Below, piece after piece: positions 52,033 to 61,358 of a stretch of DNA of 64,000 nucleotides. Under the pieces are notes generated by a model, which did not search any database, was not told the DNA's origin, and saw nothing but the letters and a program-made list of their open reading frames with translations. Origin of the DNA: Streptosporangium subroseum (GTDB lineage: Bacteria > Actinomycetota > Actinomycetes > Streptosporangiales > Streptosporangiaceae); assembly GCF_900188345.1 (NCBI RefSeq), contig NZ_FZOD01000006.1:186001-250000 (forward strand), given 5' to 3'. Position numbers and translations under genes: made by a program. Numbering within the stretch: position 1 is the stretch's first letter; each line of letters begins with the position of its first letter.

Positions 52033-53043
52033 CTAGGTGTTCTGCCGTTCGCCTCGCCGCACGAGGATCGCGACCGCGATGATGAGCCCCTTCAGTACCT
52101 GCTGCCAGTAGCTCTGCACGTCGTAGAGGCTGAGCAGGTTGTCGATGAGTCCGAGCAGAACGACGCCGGCGAGGGTGCCGCCGATGGTGCCGCGTCCGCC
52201 CGACAGGCTGGCTCCGCCGATCACGCAAGCGGCGATGGCGTCAAGCTCGAAGCCCTGGCCGAGGCTCGGCTGCGCGATGCCAACCCGGGAGGCGAGAATG
52301 ACGCCCGCGACTCCGGCGCACAACCCGGACAGCGCGTACGCGAGCACCAGGTGACGCTGTACCTTGACGCCCGCGAGCCGTACCGCCTCCCGGTTGCCGC
52401 CGATGCCGAGCAGCGCCCGGCCCGCCGACGTCCGGTTGATCAGGACCCAGCCCAGTGCGAACATCAACAGCGTGATGATCGCCGCGATCGGGATGGGGCC
52501 GACATTCTGCGAGCCGAGGGTCAGGAAGTCCGGCGTGGTGGGAGTGATCGGGGTTTTGGAGTAGACGTAGGTGAGGCCCCGGAACGTTGTCATGGACGCG
52601 AGGGTCACCACGAACGGAGCCAGCGAGAACCGCGCGACCATGATGCCGTTGACCGTTCCGCACAGCACGCCGATGACGATCGCCATGAGGACCGCCAGCG
52701 GCAGCGGCAGTCCGCTCACCAGGCCGGCCGACATGATGCCGGTCAGCGCGACCACCGATCCGACCGACAGGTCGATCCCTCCGGTGAGGATGACCAGCAG
52801 CATGCCGAGGGCGAGCAGCCCGGTGGTGACCATCTGCCGGAGCAGGTTGGTCATGTTCCCCTCGGTGAGGAACGAGTCATTGGTGATGCCCGCGACCACG
52901 ACGATCGCGATCGCGACGCCGATCAGCACCAGGATGGTCGGCGGCGGGACGGCCGCGCGCCACCGGGCGGACGCCGGTGCCGTAGCCTCCGGCGCCTTAC
53001 CCGAATCCGTGTCCCGCACCGTCGAAGTCTGTTGCCCTGTCAT
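52033..53043 (-). CDS. Sugar ABC transporter permease, RbsC-like
   Basis: A 336-residue membrane protein with 8-10 helices and the BPD_transp_2 hallmarks LLVILTGGIDLSVGSVVALTGI and GRALLGIGGNREAVRLAGV. Its ATG overlaps the ATPase stop (ATGA). It would form the membrane channel of the ribose-type importer. Confidence 0.92.
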   Translation of the reverse strand: MTGQQTSTVRDTDSGKAPEATAPASARWRAAVPPPTILVLIGVAIAIVVVAGITNDSFLTEGNMTNLLRQMVTTGLLALGMLLVILTGGIDLSVGSVVALTGIMSAGLVSGLPLPLAVLMAIVIGVLCGTVNGIMVARFSLAPFVVTLASMTTFRGLTYVYSKTPITPTTPDFLTLGSQNVGPIPIAAIITLLMFALGWVLINRTSAGRALLGIGGNREAVRLAGVKVQRHLVLAYALSGLCAGVAGVILASRVGIAQPSLGQGFELDAIAACVIGGASLSGGRGTIGGTLAGVVLLGLIDNLLSLYDVQSYWQQVLKGLIIAVAILVRRGERQNT

Positions 53044-54524
53044 GCCGCGACCCCCACCGAATGCGCGAGAACCTCGTCCTCGGTCGTGTCCGCCGAGCCG
53101 ACCTCGGCGACCAGTCGTCCACCGCGCATCACCAGCACGCGATCGGTGGCGCCGAGGACCTCGGCCAGGTCGGAGGAGATCAACAGGATCGCCACCCCCT
53201 CCCGGGTCAGCTCGTCGATCATGCGGTAGATGTCGACCCGGGTGGCCATGTCGACCCCGCGGGTCGGCTCGTCCAGGATCAGCACCCGTGGCCGCGTCAG
53301 CAGCCACTTGGCCAGCACGACCTTCTGCTGGTTGCCGCCGCTGAGGTGGCGGACCGGCATCTCCGGACGCGGCGGGTTGATGCCCAGCCGCTCGATCATG
53401 TCCTGAACGTTCGCGGCCCGACGCCTGGTGTTCAGCAGGCCCGCGTGCGAGATCCGGGGCATCGTCGCGAACGTCGTGTTGTCGGTGATGTCCATGCCGA
53501 GGACAAGCCCGCTGTGCTTGCGGTCCTCGGTGACCAGCGCGATCCCGGCGCCGATGGCGTCGCCGGGTGTGCGGAATCGCGTAACGGCGCCGTCCAGCTC
53601 AACCGTCCCGGACGTCTGCCGGTCGGCGCCGAACAGGCACCGGGCGACCTCGCTGCGGCCGCTGCCGACCAGCCCGAACATGCCGACGATCTCGCCCGCT
53701 GCCAGGTCGAATGACACGTCGTCGAACGCCCCGTCCCGGCTCAGGCCCCGCACGCTGAGCAACGGCTTACCAGACTCGGGCACCCGGTCCGGGTAGATCT
53801 GCTCCAGCCGGCGCCCGGCCATCAACGCGATGATCTCGTCCTCGCTGGTGAGGGCCGGGGTGAGCGTATCCACCACCCGGCCGTCCTTGATGACGGTGAT
53901 CCGGTCGGAGATCTCCATCACCTCGGCCAGCCGGTGCGAGACGTACAGGATCGCGACGCCACGCTCCCGCAGCCTGCGGATCAGGTCGAAAAGCCGGTCG
54001 AGGTCGGTGCCTGCGAGCACGGCGGACGGCTCGTCCAGGACGAGCATCCGGGGCTCGACCGCCAGTGCCTTGGCGATTTCCACCATCTGCTGGCGCGCGA
54101 CCGACAGCTTCCCGGCACGAGCGCGCGGATCGATGTCGGCGAACCCGATCTCCTCCAGCAGCGCCCGCACCCGCGCGTGCGCCGCCGGCCAGTCGACCAG
54201 CCCGCGCTTGGTGGGCAGCGCGCCCAGCAACACGTTCTCTGTCACCGTCATCTGGGGTACGAGGCTGAGCTCCTGGTAGACGGTCCGGAACCCCAGAGCC
54301 TGCGCGTCCTCGGGGCCGCGCAGGGTGAGCGGCTCGCCGTCCAGCAGGATCGTCCCGCCGTCCAGCGGGGCGGCCCCCGCCAGCACCTTGATCAGGGTCG
54401 ACTTGCCGGCGCCGTTCGCTCCCGCGATGGCGAGAACCTGCCCGCCCTCGGCGGTCAGGTCGACGCCGTGCAAGACCTCGACGCCGCCGTATCCCTTGCG
54501 GACGCCCCGTAGTTCCAGTCTCAC
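53040..54524 (-). CDS. Sugar ABC transporter ATP-binding protein, RbsA-like
   Basis: A 494-residue protein with two fused ABC domains. The first has Walker A GANGAGKST (about 35), a divergent signature LSVARQQM and Walker B MLVLDEP. The second has a degenerate P-loop GLVGSGRSE, LSGGNQQK and VLILDEP, exactly the arrangement of the RbsA/MglA/XylG family. GTG 54524 overlaps the ALDH stop (GTGA). Confidence 0.94.
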   Translation of the reverse strand: MRLELRGVRKGYGGVEVLHGVDLTAEGGQVLAIAGANGAGKSTLIKVLAGAAPLDGGTILLDGEPLTLRGPEDAQALGFRTVYQELSLVPQMTVTENVLLGALPTKRGLVDWPAAHARVRALLEEIGFADIDPRARAGKLSVARQQMVEIAKALAVEPRMLVLDEPSAVLAGTDLDRLFDLIRRLRERGVAILYVSHRLAEVMEISDRITVIKDGRVVDTLTPALTSEDEIIALMAGRRLEQIYPDRVPESGKPLLSVRGLSRDGAFDDVSFDLAAGEIVGMFGLVGSGRSEVARCLFGADRQTSGTVELDGAVTRFRTPGDAIGAGIALVTEDRKHSGLVLGMDITDNTTFATMPRISHAGLLNTRRRAANVQDMIERLGINPPRPEMPVRHLSGGNQQKVVLAKWLLTRPRVLILDEPTRGVDMATRVDIYRMIDELTREGVAILLISSDLAEVLGATDRVLVMRGGRLVAEVGSADTTEDEVLAHSVGVAA

Positions 54525-55933
54525 GCCAGGCCGTCCATGACGATGATGGTCTTCTGCTCGGTCATGTCGAGGAGGGTGTCGTGCAGTCCCTCGCGGGCCC
54601 CGCCGGTCAGCTTCACGCCGCCGAACGGAAGGTTCTCCGCGCGCAGTGCCGTGGAGCCGTTGATCACGACGGCACCGACCTGGAGGCGCCGGGCCACTGA
54701 GAAGGCCCGTCCGATGTCCCTGGTGAAGATCGCCGCCTGCAGTCCGTAGGGGGAATCGTTGGCCAGACGCACCGCCTCCAGAGCGTCGGACACCCGCAAC
54801 AGCGGTGCGACCGGCCCGAAGATCTCCTCGGCCACGGCTTCCGCGTGCGGAGCGACGTCCACCAGCACGGTCGGCGGCACGAACGCCCCATCCCGGGGAC
54901 CGCCGACCACGACGCGCGCGCCGTCACTTACGGCTGCCCGAATCGCCTGGTCCACGGCGACGGCGGCAGGCTCCGTGATCAGCGGGCCGACATCGGTGGC
55001 CTCGTCCAGCTGGTCGCCGACGACCAGCTTCCTGGCCTGCGCTTCCAGCGCCTCAGCGAACGCGTCGTACACACCGTCCTCGACGTAGACGCGCTTGACG
55101 GCGCAGCAGATCTGCCCGTTGCCGCGCGCCAGCCGTCCGAGCACGACGGCCTCGGCGGCACGTTCCACGTCGGCGTCCGCACATACGATCAGCGCGTCGT
55201 TGCCGCCGAGCTCCAGGTGCGTCCGCTTGAGGGTGCCGGCGGCGAGCTCGGCCAGGGCCTTGCCGGCGGCGGTGCTGCCGGTGAGGCTGATCATCTGCAC
55301 GCCGTCGGTGGACGCGAGGAACCGCGCCAGCTCCGGCCCGCCGGGGACGATCTGGTGTGCCGCCTCGGGGAACCCGGCCGCTTCGATGATCCGGCCGATC
55401 TCCATCAGCGTGAGCGGGCACTTCTCCGGCGGCTTCACGATCACCGCGTTGCCCGCCGCCAATGCCGCCGCAGCTTTGTGTGCCCACAACTCGACCGGGT
55501 AGTTGAACGGGACGATCGCCGCGACCACCCCAATCGGCTCCCGGACCGTTACCGCCAGGTGGTTCTCAAGACCGGGGACGGCGTCCAACGGGATCTGCCG
55601 GCCAAAGATCCTGGTCGCCTCCCCGGCGAACCCGCGGAAGATCCGGACCGCGGCCGCGACCTCCTCGCGGGTCTGCCGGATCGGCTTTCCGTTCTCGGCG
55701 GCCAGATCCCGGGCCAGTTCCTCGGCTCGCGCGGCGATCCCGTCTGCGACCTTGGCCAGCAGCCGTGCTCGCTCGTGCGCGGGGGTCGCGGCCATCGCGG
55801 TCCGGGCGTCCTGAGCCGCCCGGACCGCCGCGCGCGCCTCGTCCTCGGTCGCGACAGGCATCTCGCCCAGTACGGCGCCGGTCCCAGGGTTGTGAACGAG
55901 TAGAGCTCGTCCGTCGGTCAGCGGATTCTTCAA
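54521..55933 (-). CDS. Aldehyde dehydrogenase, lactaldehyde/glycolaldehyde-type
   Basis: A 470-residue NAD(P)-dependent ALDH with VPFNYPVEL (Asn), SLTGSTAAGKAL, HLELGGNDALIV (Glu base), GNGQICCAVKRV (Cys nucleophile) and EEIFGPVAP. TTG 55933 has AAGGAG 8 nt upstream. As first gene of the sugar operon it probably oxidises a short aldehyde or semialdehyde produced during breakdown of the imported sugar. Confidence 0.9.
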   Translation of the reverse strand: MKNPLTDGRALLVHNPGTGAVLGEMPVATEDEARAAVRAAQDARTAMAATPAHERARLLAKVADGIAARAEELARDLAAENGKPIRQTREEVAAAVRIFRGFAGEATRIFGRQIPLDAVPGLENHLAVTVREPIGVVAAIVPFNYPVELWAHKAAAALAAGNAVIVKPPEKCPLTLMEIGRIIEAAGFPEAAHQIVPGGPELARFLASTDGVQMISLTGSTAAGKALAELAAGTLKRTHLELGGNDALIVCADADVERAAEAVVLGRLARGNGQICCAVKRVYVEDGVYDAFAEALEAQARKLVVGDQLDEATDVGPLITEPAAVAVDQAIRAAVSDGARVVVGGPRDGAFVPPTVLVDVAPHAEAVAEEIFGPVAPLLRVSDALEAVRLANDSPYGLQAAIFTRDIGRAFSVARRLQVGAVVINGSTALRAENLPFGGVKLTGGAREGLHDTLLDMTEQKTIIVMDGLA

Positions 55934-55953
55934 CGTCTAGCTCCTTGCCAGTC

Positions 55954-56000
55954 GTTCCACTATGTAGAACAATGCTTCGCACGGTGGAATAGACGGAACA
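55954..56000. promoter_or_regulatory. IclR-type operator region
   Basis: GTTCCACTATGTAGAAC (55954-55970) is an imperfect palindrome, and TGGAATAGACGGAACA (55985-56000) repeats the GGAA/TTCC arms. Both lie in the AT-rich gap between the divergent ALDH and IclR genes. Confidence 0.6.
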
Positions 56001-56026
56001 TTAAGACGGAAAGATCGAGACTGTCA

Positions 56027-56809
56027 ATGGGTTATGGAACAACCGAAAACGTACGTCACGGCGGCCGGTCCTCCTCGGCGGGCAACGCGGTGACCAAGAC
56101 GCTCAACGTGCTGGAGGCCGCCGTCGCCGGAGACGGACCGCGCCGGTTCACCGATATCTGCACCGATTCGGGCGTTCCGAAGGCCAGCGTGCATCGCATC
56201 CTCGCAATGCTCATCGACCTCGGCTTCATCGCCAGTGAGGGTGGCGGCAGCTACCGTGCGGGCATCCGCATGCTTGCCCTCGCCGAGGAGGTCAAGGCCG
56301 CCGGCGCGACCGGCATCGGCGACGTCCTCACCAAGCTCTCCAAGAGCGTGGGCCAGACCGTCCACTTCGCGCTGCACAGCGGCGACCATGCCGTCTACGT
56401 CCACAAAGTCGAGGCCGACCAGCCCTACCGGATGGCCTCCCGCGTCGGCATGCGTCTGCCCCTGCACTGCACGGCGATCGGGAAAAGCATCCTCGCGCAC
56501 CTGCCGGAGCACGAGCTGGAGTCCATCTTCTCCCGCGCGGGAATGCCCGCGAAGACGTCGGAGACGATCACCGACCTCGAACGGCTGTCCGTGGAGCTGG
56601 CGCAAATTCGCGAACAGGGCTATTCCATCGACAACGAGGAGAACGAGAAGACCATACGGTGCATCGGCGCCCCTGTTTTCGACCGGACCGATACTGTCGT
56701 CGGCGGAGTCAGCATCTCGACGGTCGCCTTTCTCCATCCCCGCGAGGAGCTGCTCGCCTTCGCCCCCGCTCTGCAAACGGCCGTCGCCTCTCTCACGAAC
56801 CTTCTCTGA
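56027..56809 (+). CDS. IclR-family regulator
   Basis: A 260-residue protein with an N-terminal winged helix (FTDICTDSGVPKASVHRILAMLIDLGFI) and a C-terminal IclR effector domain (VHFALHSGDHAVYVHKVEADQPYRM...LPLHCTAIGKSILAHLPEHELESIF). It is divergent from the sugar operon (ALDH-ABC-kinase), which it probably controls together with itself. Confidence 0.92.
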   Translation: MGYGTTENVRHGGRSSSAGNAVTKTLNVLEAAVAGDGPRRFTDICTDSGVPKASVHRILAMLIDLGFIASEGGGSYRAGIRMLALAEEVKAAGATGIGDVLTKLSKSVGQTVHFALHSGDHAVYVHKVEADQPYRMASRVGMRLPLHCTAIGKSILAHLPEHELESIFSRAGMPAKTSETITDLERLSVELAQIREQGYSIDNEENEKTIRCIGAPVFDRTDTVVGGVSISTVAFLHPREELLAFAPALQTAVASLTNLL

Positions 56810-56884
56810 TGGCGGAGTTCAGAGACATTTGCCGAAGACACGCCGCCGAGGCGCTGCCGTGAAGTGACGATCATGGCTGTGCGA

Positions 56885-57646
56885 TTAGAGGAATGGTGAG
56901 AGGCGTCGCAGCAGGTAGGTGTCCATGATCCAGCCTTTGCGTTCGCGAGCCTCGGCGCGCAGTTCGCGGATGCGGTCGGCGACCTCGGGCACCGGCCCGG
57001 CCACCAGGATCTCGTCGGGGGTGCCGAGGTAGGCGCCCCAGTAGATGTGGAACTCCGCGCCCAGGTCGGCGAAGGAGCAGTGCGCGTCCAGCATGACGAC
57101 GATGTCGTCGGCCGCGCCGGGGCCCTCCTGAGCCAGGCGGCGTCCCGTGGTGATGTGCACGGGCCGGGCCACCCTGGTCAGGCTGGTGCGGTGCCGGGCG
57201 GTCAGGGCGGACACGCTGGTGATGCCCGCGACGACGTCGTAGCCGAACGTGACCGTGCCCCGCTCGACGACCTCCTCGATGCCGGACAGCGTGCTGTCGT
57301 ACAGCCCCGGGTCACCCCAGACGAGGATCGCGCCGGTCTCGTCGTCGCCGAGATCGTCGCGGATGAACGCCTCGTACAGGTCCGCGCGCCGCGACCGCCA
57401 CTCCTCGACGGCGGTGGCGTAGGCGGGGGTGGTCCGGTCCCGCTCGGGGTCACGGGCCCGCACCAGGCGGTACGGCTCACGGGCGTGCGCCTCGATCATC
57501 TCCTGGCGAAGCTCGATCAGGTCGTGTTTGGCCTCGCCCTTGTCGAGGACGAGGAACGCGTCGGCCTGGCCGATGGCCTTGACCGCCTGGAGAGTGAGAT
57601 GGTCCGGGTCGCCCGCGCCGATGCCGATGATGAGGATTCGCTTCAC
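56885..57646 (-). CDS. cobF: Precorrin-6A synthase (deacetylating), CobF
   Basis: A 253-residue SAM-dependent tetrapyrrole methylase. It has KRILIIGIGAGDPDHLTLQAVKAIGQADAFLVLDKG at the start, AILVWGDPGLYDSTL (GxGxP-type SAM loop) and VVAGITSVSALTARHR. The length and the HEL-type YRLVRARDPERDRT segment fit CobF of the aerobic cobalamin route, which methylates C-1 and removes the acetyl group of precorrin-5. Starts at GTG 57646. No other cobalamin gene is in the window, so it is an orphan here, adjacent to sulfur-acquisition-like genes. Confidence 0.88.
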   Translation of the reverse strand: MKRILIIGIGAGDPDHLTLQAVKAIGQADAFLVLDKGEAKHDLIELRQEMIEAHAREPYRLVRARDPERDRTTPAYATAVEEWRSRRADLYEAFIRDDLGDDETGAILVWGDPGLYDSTLSGIEEVVERGTVTFGYDVVAGITSVSALTARHRTSLTRVARPVHITTGRRLAQEGPGAADDIVVMLDAHCSFADLGAEFHIYWGAYLGTPDEILVAGPVPEVADRIRELRAEARERKGWIMDTYLLRRLSPFL

Positions 57647-57691
57647 GCAGGAAAGTCTGCCCTTCCGGCGGAGAGCAGGGGCCGATAAAAA

Positions 57692-57708
57692 CCTACTAAA
57701 CAAGTAGG
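57692..57708. promoter_or_regulatory. Palindrome in the cobF/monooxygenase divergent region
   Basis: CCTACT-AAACA-AGTAGG, perfect 6-bp arms, directly followed by TTGACG (57711-57716), a possible -35 box for the plus-strand monooxygenase gene. It looks like an operator upstream of that promoter. Confidence 0.55.
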
Positions 57709-57775
57709 ACTTGACGGAAATATCGGATTGTGTTGTGGTGGACCTGTCCGCATCGCCCCAGAAAGGCAGCACTTC

Positions 57776-58882
57776 ATGCCCGTTGAGTTTCTCGGCATCG
57801 GCGGGACCAACAACGGCTCCGAAACCTCGCCGCGCTCCGGTCCCTCGTTCGACAAGCAGTACGCGCTTCGTCTCGCCCGGGCGCACCAGGAGTACGGCTG
57901 GGATCGGGTGCTGTTCGCCTACGGATCCGGCTCACCCGACCCGGCCCAGGTCGCCGCTTATGTGGCGACGAAGGTCACGGATCTCGACATCCTCCTCGCT
58001 CATCGGGCGAACGTGTCGTACCCGACGTACGCTCTCAAGACGTTCGCCACGCTCGATCAGATCAGTGACGGGCGACTGACCGTCCACTTCATCACCGGCG
58101 GCAACGACCATGAGCAGGGCCGGGAGGGCGACGTCCTGACCAAGGACGCCCGATACTCCCGCACCAGGGAGTACATCCAGATCGTCAAGAAGGGCTGGAC
58201 CTCGCGAGAGCCTTTCGACCACGAGGGAGAGCACTACAGCTTCAGGGACTTCGTCTCCGACGTGTTCCCGGTGCAGAACCCACGCCCGTCGGTGTCCTTC
58301 GGCGGATCGTCGCCGGCGGCGTACGCGGCGGGCGGGGCGGAAGCCGACATCTACGGCCTGTGGGGTGAACCCCTGGCCGACACCGCGCAGCAGATCGTCT
58401 CGATCAAGGAGGCCGCGCTGCGTGCGGGACGTGCGGATGTGCCGAGAATCCAGGTCGCCTTCCGGCCGATCATCGCTCCGACCGAGGAACTGGCCTGGGA
58501 GAAGGCACACCGCGTCCTCGGTGACCTGCGCCGCGCCGGTGCGAACAGACGACGTTCCTCAGGATCGCCGGAGAACACGGGATCCCAACGGCTGCTGGAC
58601 GTGGCGGCCAGGGGAGAGCGTCACGACCGCGCGCTGTGGACGCCGACCGCCGCCGCGACCGGTGGCGCGGGTAACTCCAACGCGCTCGTCGGCACCCCCG
58701 AAACCGTGGCCGAAGCGCTGCTGGACTACTACGACCTCGGCGTGGAGATCATCTCCGCGCGTGGTTACGACATCCTCGACGACGCGATCGACTTCGGCCG
58801 GTACGTGATCCCGCTGGTCCGGGAGGGGGTCGCGGAAAGGGACCGCGACAAGGCGGCCGCACTCAGCTCGGTGGGATCGTGA
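57776..58882 (+). CDS. FMNH2-dependent monooxygenase, SsuD-like (LLM class)
   Basis: A 368-residue bacterial-luciferase-fold enzyme with VEFLGIGGTNN at the first strand, WDRVLFAYGSGSPDPAQVAAYVATKV, GRLTVHFITGGNDHEQGREGD (a block typical of SsuD/alkanesulfonate-type enzymes), TREYIQIVKKGW and VSFGGSSPAAYAAGG. Members use reduced flavin and O2 to release sulfite from alkanesulfonates or to oxidise sulfones. Flavin must come from a partner reductase; the nitroreductase domain at 59097 is a candidate. Confidence 0.88.
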   Translation: MPVEFLGIGGTNNGSETSPRSGPSFDKQYALRLARAHQEYGWDRVLFAYGSGSPDPAQVAAYVATKVTDLDILLAHRANVSYPTYALKTFATLDQISDGRLTVHFITGGNDHEQGREGDVLTKDARYSRTREYIQIVKKGWTSREPFDHEGEHYSFRDFVSDVFPVQNPRPSVSFGGSSPAAYAAGGAEADIYGLWGEPLADTAQQIVSIKEAALRAGRADVPRIQVAFRPIIAPTEELAWEKAHRVLGDLRRAGANRRRSSGSPENTGSQRLLDVAARGERHDRALWTPTAAATGGAGNSNALVGTPETVAEALLDYYDLGVEIISARGYDILDDAIDFGRYVIPLVREGVAERDRDKAAALSSVGS

Positions 58883-58983
58883 CACTCTCCGTAGCCAGAC
58901 CATAACGGCCGTTCAGCGAGGGTTCGCCTCGCTGAGGGTCATGCCGACTCGCCCCGCCCGGCTGGGAGGTGGTACGGATCGTG

Positions 58984-59030
58984 CCAGGTGGCCAGGTGGC
59001 CAGGTGGCCAGGTGGCCAGGTGGCCAGATG
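58984..59030. repeat. 8-bp tandem repeat
   Basis: Five perfect copies of CCAGGTGG (58984-59023) followed by a degenerate sixth (CCAGATG). It lies between the convergent ends of the two monooxygenase genes, so it is not translated and could vary in copy number. Confidence 0.85.
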
Positions 59031-59096
59031 CCGGGCGCCGGAGTGAGTGTCCGGCGCACCCGACGAGGAGGCGGCGCGGGTGTCCTGGCCGGTCCT

Positions 59097-61235
59097 TCAT
59101 CGTGAGGGCAGGCCCAGGCGCTCCAGCGTCTCCCGCAGCCGGTGCCGTCCCACCATCGACTCCGGGCCTTTGAGCCGGTCGAGCACCCGGTTGCTCCAGC
59201 TGCCCGGCAGCCCGAACCGGGTGTTGTAGGCGGCCAGTCTCTCGTCGTAGGTGACGATGTGCGCGTCGGCGGCGACGGCGTCGTACCGCTCCCGATGGAG
59301 TACGGCGCCCTGCGGCAACCGCGGCTTGACACCGGCGTGCTCCGTGGGGTCCGGTGTGCCGACGGCCAACCCGAATGTCGCCACCGCATGCGGCGGCAGT
59401 CCCAGCTCGGCCGCGACCTGTTCGGGGTGGTTGCGGACAGCGCCGACGAACACCGAGCCCAGGCCGAGCGACTCCGCGGCCACTACGGCGTTCTGGGCCG
59501 CCAGCGCGGTGTCGACGAAGCCGATGATGGTGGTCTCCAGGTAGTCCGCGGCGGCGACCTCCGTCCCGGCGCGCTCGGCCAGCCGGCGGGCCCGGCCGAG
59601 GTCGGCGACCCAGACCAGGAACAACGGCGCCTGCTCGATGAAGGCCTGGTCGCCAGCGAGCGCGGCCAGCCGTGCCTTGCGCTCGGGGTCGCGCACCGCC
59701 ACCACGCTCCACGGCTGGAGGTTCGAGGACGTCGGCGCTGACTGTGCTGCCGCGATCAGCGCGGTCAGCTCATCGTCGGTGACCTCACGCGACCCGAACT
59801 TGCGCACCGAACGATGCGCGAGCTGCAGGCTGAGAACGTCGTTGACCACGCCGACGGTCGCGGTGGGATCGCCGTAGCGGGCGGCGGCGGATATCCGGCC
59901 CGGGACCTCGTCCGCCACCGGCCGCGGCTGGTCTGGGGACGACAGCCCGAAGCGCCCGCGGAGCGTGGGGTGGCTGTACTCCTTCTGGAACAAGCCGCGC
60001 TCCTGCAGGATCGGCACCACCAGCTTGGAGAAATTCTCCAGGTCGATGGCGGTATCGGCCGGCATGACCGTGAAGCCGTCAGCCGTGCCCGCCTCGAACC
60101 ACGACTGCAGGTCGTCGGCAACCTGCTCGGCCGAGCCCACGAGCAGACGATGCCCGGAGCCGCCGGCACCACGCTGAACCAGCTCGCGGGGGGTGCGGGG
60201 GCCCTCCGCGATCAGGGCGCGGGTGGACGCGCCGAAGCCGGCGGAGAAGGCGCCGCTGGGGATGGCGCCGGGGAGGTCGCCGACGGTGATCGGGTCGTCC
60301 GGACCGAATTTGCCGGCGGGCAGGCCCAGGTTCTGGGTGAGCGCGGCGGTCAGTCGCTCGATCGGCAGGGTCGCATGGAGCTCCTGCTCCCGGCGCCGGG
60401 CCTCCTCCTCGGTCGCCGCGACGAGCACCACCACGCCGAGGGAGATCTTCACATCGTCGGGGTGACGGCCGGCCGCGGCCGCGCGCCGGCGGATGTCGTC
60501 GCGGAACGCGACCGCCTTGGCCTGGGTCTGGGCCACGGTGAACACGACGTCGGCGAAGTCGCCGGCCAGCGTGAGCCCACCCTCGGAGCCGCCTGCCTGG
60601 ACGATGACCGGCCTGCCCTGCGGGCCGCCCGTGACCGGGAGAGGTCCGGCCACGGAGAAGAACTCGCCCCCGTGGTCGATCTGGTGGATGCGCGAGAGGT
60701 CGGCGTACCGGCCGCCCTCCTTGTCGGCGATGATCGCATCGGGCTCCCAGCCGTCCCACAGCCGGGTCACCACGTCGAGGAACTCGTGCGCCCGACGGTA
60801 ACGGGTCTCCCTGTCGGGGTGCTCGGTCAGGCCGAAGTTCGCGGCCGCGGCGGGGGTCCCGGTGGTGACGATGTTGACGGCCGCCCGGCCCTTGGTGACG
60901 TGGTCGAGGGTCTGGAATCGCCGGGCCAGGTTGTACGGCGAGTTGTACGTCGTCGAGCTGGTGATGACAACACCGAGGTTCGTGGTGATCGCCGCCAGGT
61001 TGCCCAGCAGCACGAGCGGGTCGAGACCCGTGCCCGGGGCCTCCTCGATCTCGCCCCGCAACGCGGGGCCGTCGCCCAGGAAGACCGCGTCGATCTTCGC
61101 GTCCTCGGCGATCCGCGCCAACCGCTGGAAGTAGTCGATGTCCAGGTAGGCCAACGGATCGACGTGCGGCAGCCGCCAGGCGTGACGGAAGTGGCCGGGC
61201 GTCATCAGCGACAGATTGAGATGGAATCCGGTCAT
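59097..61235 (-). CDS. NtaA-type FMN monooxygenase fused to a nitroreductase domain
   Basis: A 712-residue two-enzyme fusion. Residues 1 to about 435 are an NtaA/SnaA/DszA-type luciferase-fold monooxygenase (NLSLMTPGHFRHAWRLPHVDP, FQTLDHVTKGRAAVNIVTTG, RPVIVQAGGSEGG). Residues about 475-712 are a nitroreductase/flavin-reductase domain (AHRSVRKFGSREVTDDELTALIAAAQSAPTSSNLQPW, GFVDTALAAQNAVVAAESLGLGSVFVGAVR). Usual family members are separate about 440- and about 250-residue proteins. The frame is open throughout with a normal ribosome site (GAGAGG). The reductase half probably supplies FMNH2 to the oxygenase half. Confidence 0.9.
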   Translation of the reverse strand: MTGFHLNLSLMTPGHFRHAWRLPHVDPLAYLDIDYFQRLARIAEDAKIDAVFLGDGPALRGEIEEAPGTGLDPLVLLGNLAAITTNLGVVITSSTTYNSPYNLARRFQTLDHVTKGRAAVNIVTTGTPAAAANFGLTEHPDRETRYRRAHEFLDVVTRLWDGWEPDAIIADKEGGRYADLSRIHQIDHGGEFFSVAGPLPVTGGPQGRPVIVQAGGSEGGLTLAGDFADVVFTVAQTQAKAVAFRDDIRRRAAAAGRHPDDVKISLGVVVLVAATEEEARRREQELHATLPIERLTAALTQNLGLPAGKFGPDDPITVGDLPGAIPSGAFSAGFGASTRALIAEGPRTPRELVQRGAGGSGHRLLVGSAEQVADDLQSWFEAGTADGFTVMPADTAIDLENFSKLVVPILQERGLFQKEYSHPTLRGRFGLSSPDQPRPVADEVPGRISAAARYGDPTATVGVVNDVLSLQLAHRSVRKFGSREVTDDELTALIAAAQSAPTSSNLQPWSVVAVRDPERKARLAALAGDQAFIEQAPLFLVWVADLGRARRLAERAGTEVAAADYLETTIIGFVDTALAAQNAVVAAESLGLGSVFVGAVRNHPEQVAAELGLPPHAVATFGLAVGTPDPTEHAGVKPRLPQGAVLHRERYDAVAADAHIVTYDERLAAYNTRFGLPGSWSNRVLDRLKGPESMVGRHRLRETLERLGLPSR

Positions 61236-61358
61236 GGTGTGCCTCTCGACGTGGTGGTTCGATGTGGCGGTGGGCTCACACGAGACGGCGGGTCAGGTGG
61301 TCGCAGCGACCGGCGCGACCGGCATCCGGGTAACTTCTCGACGCTGAGGCCCGTCATC

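Noticed and set aside
58984-59030. Origin iterons or CRISPR-like repeats
   Set aside because: An 8-bp unit with no spacer and no replication gene nearby is a simple tandem repeat.
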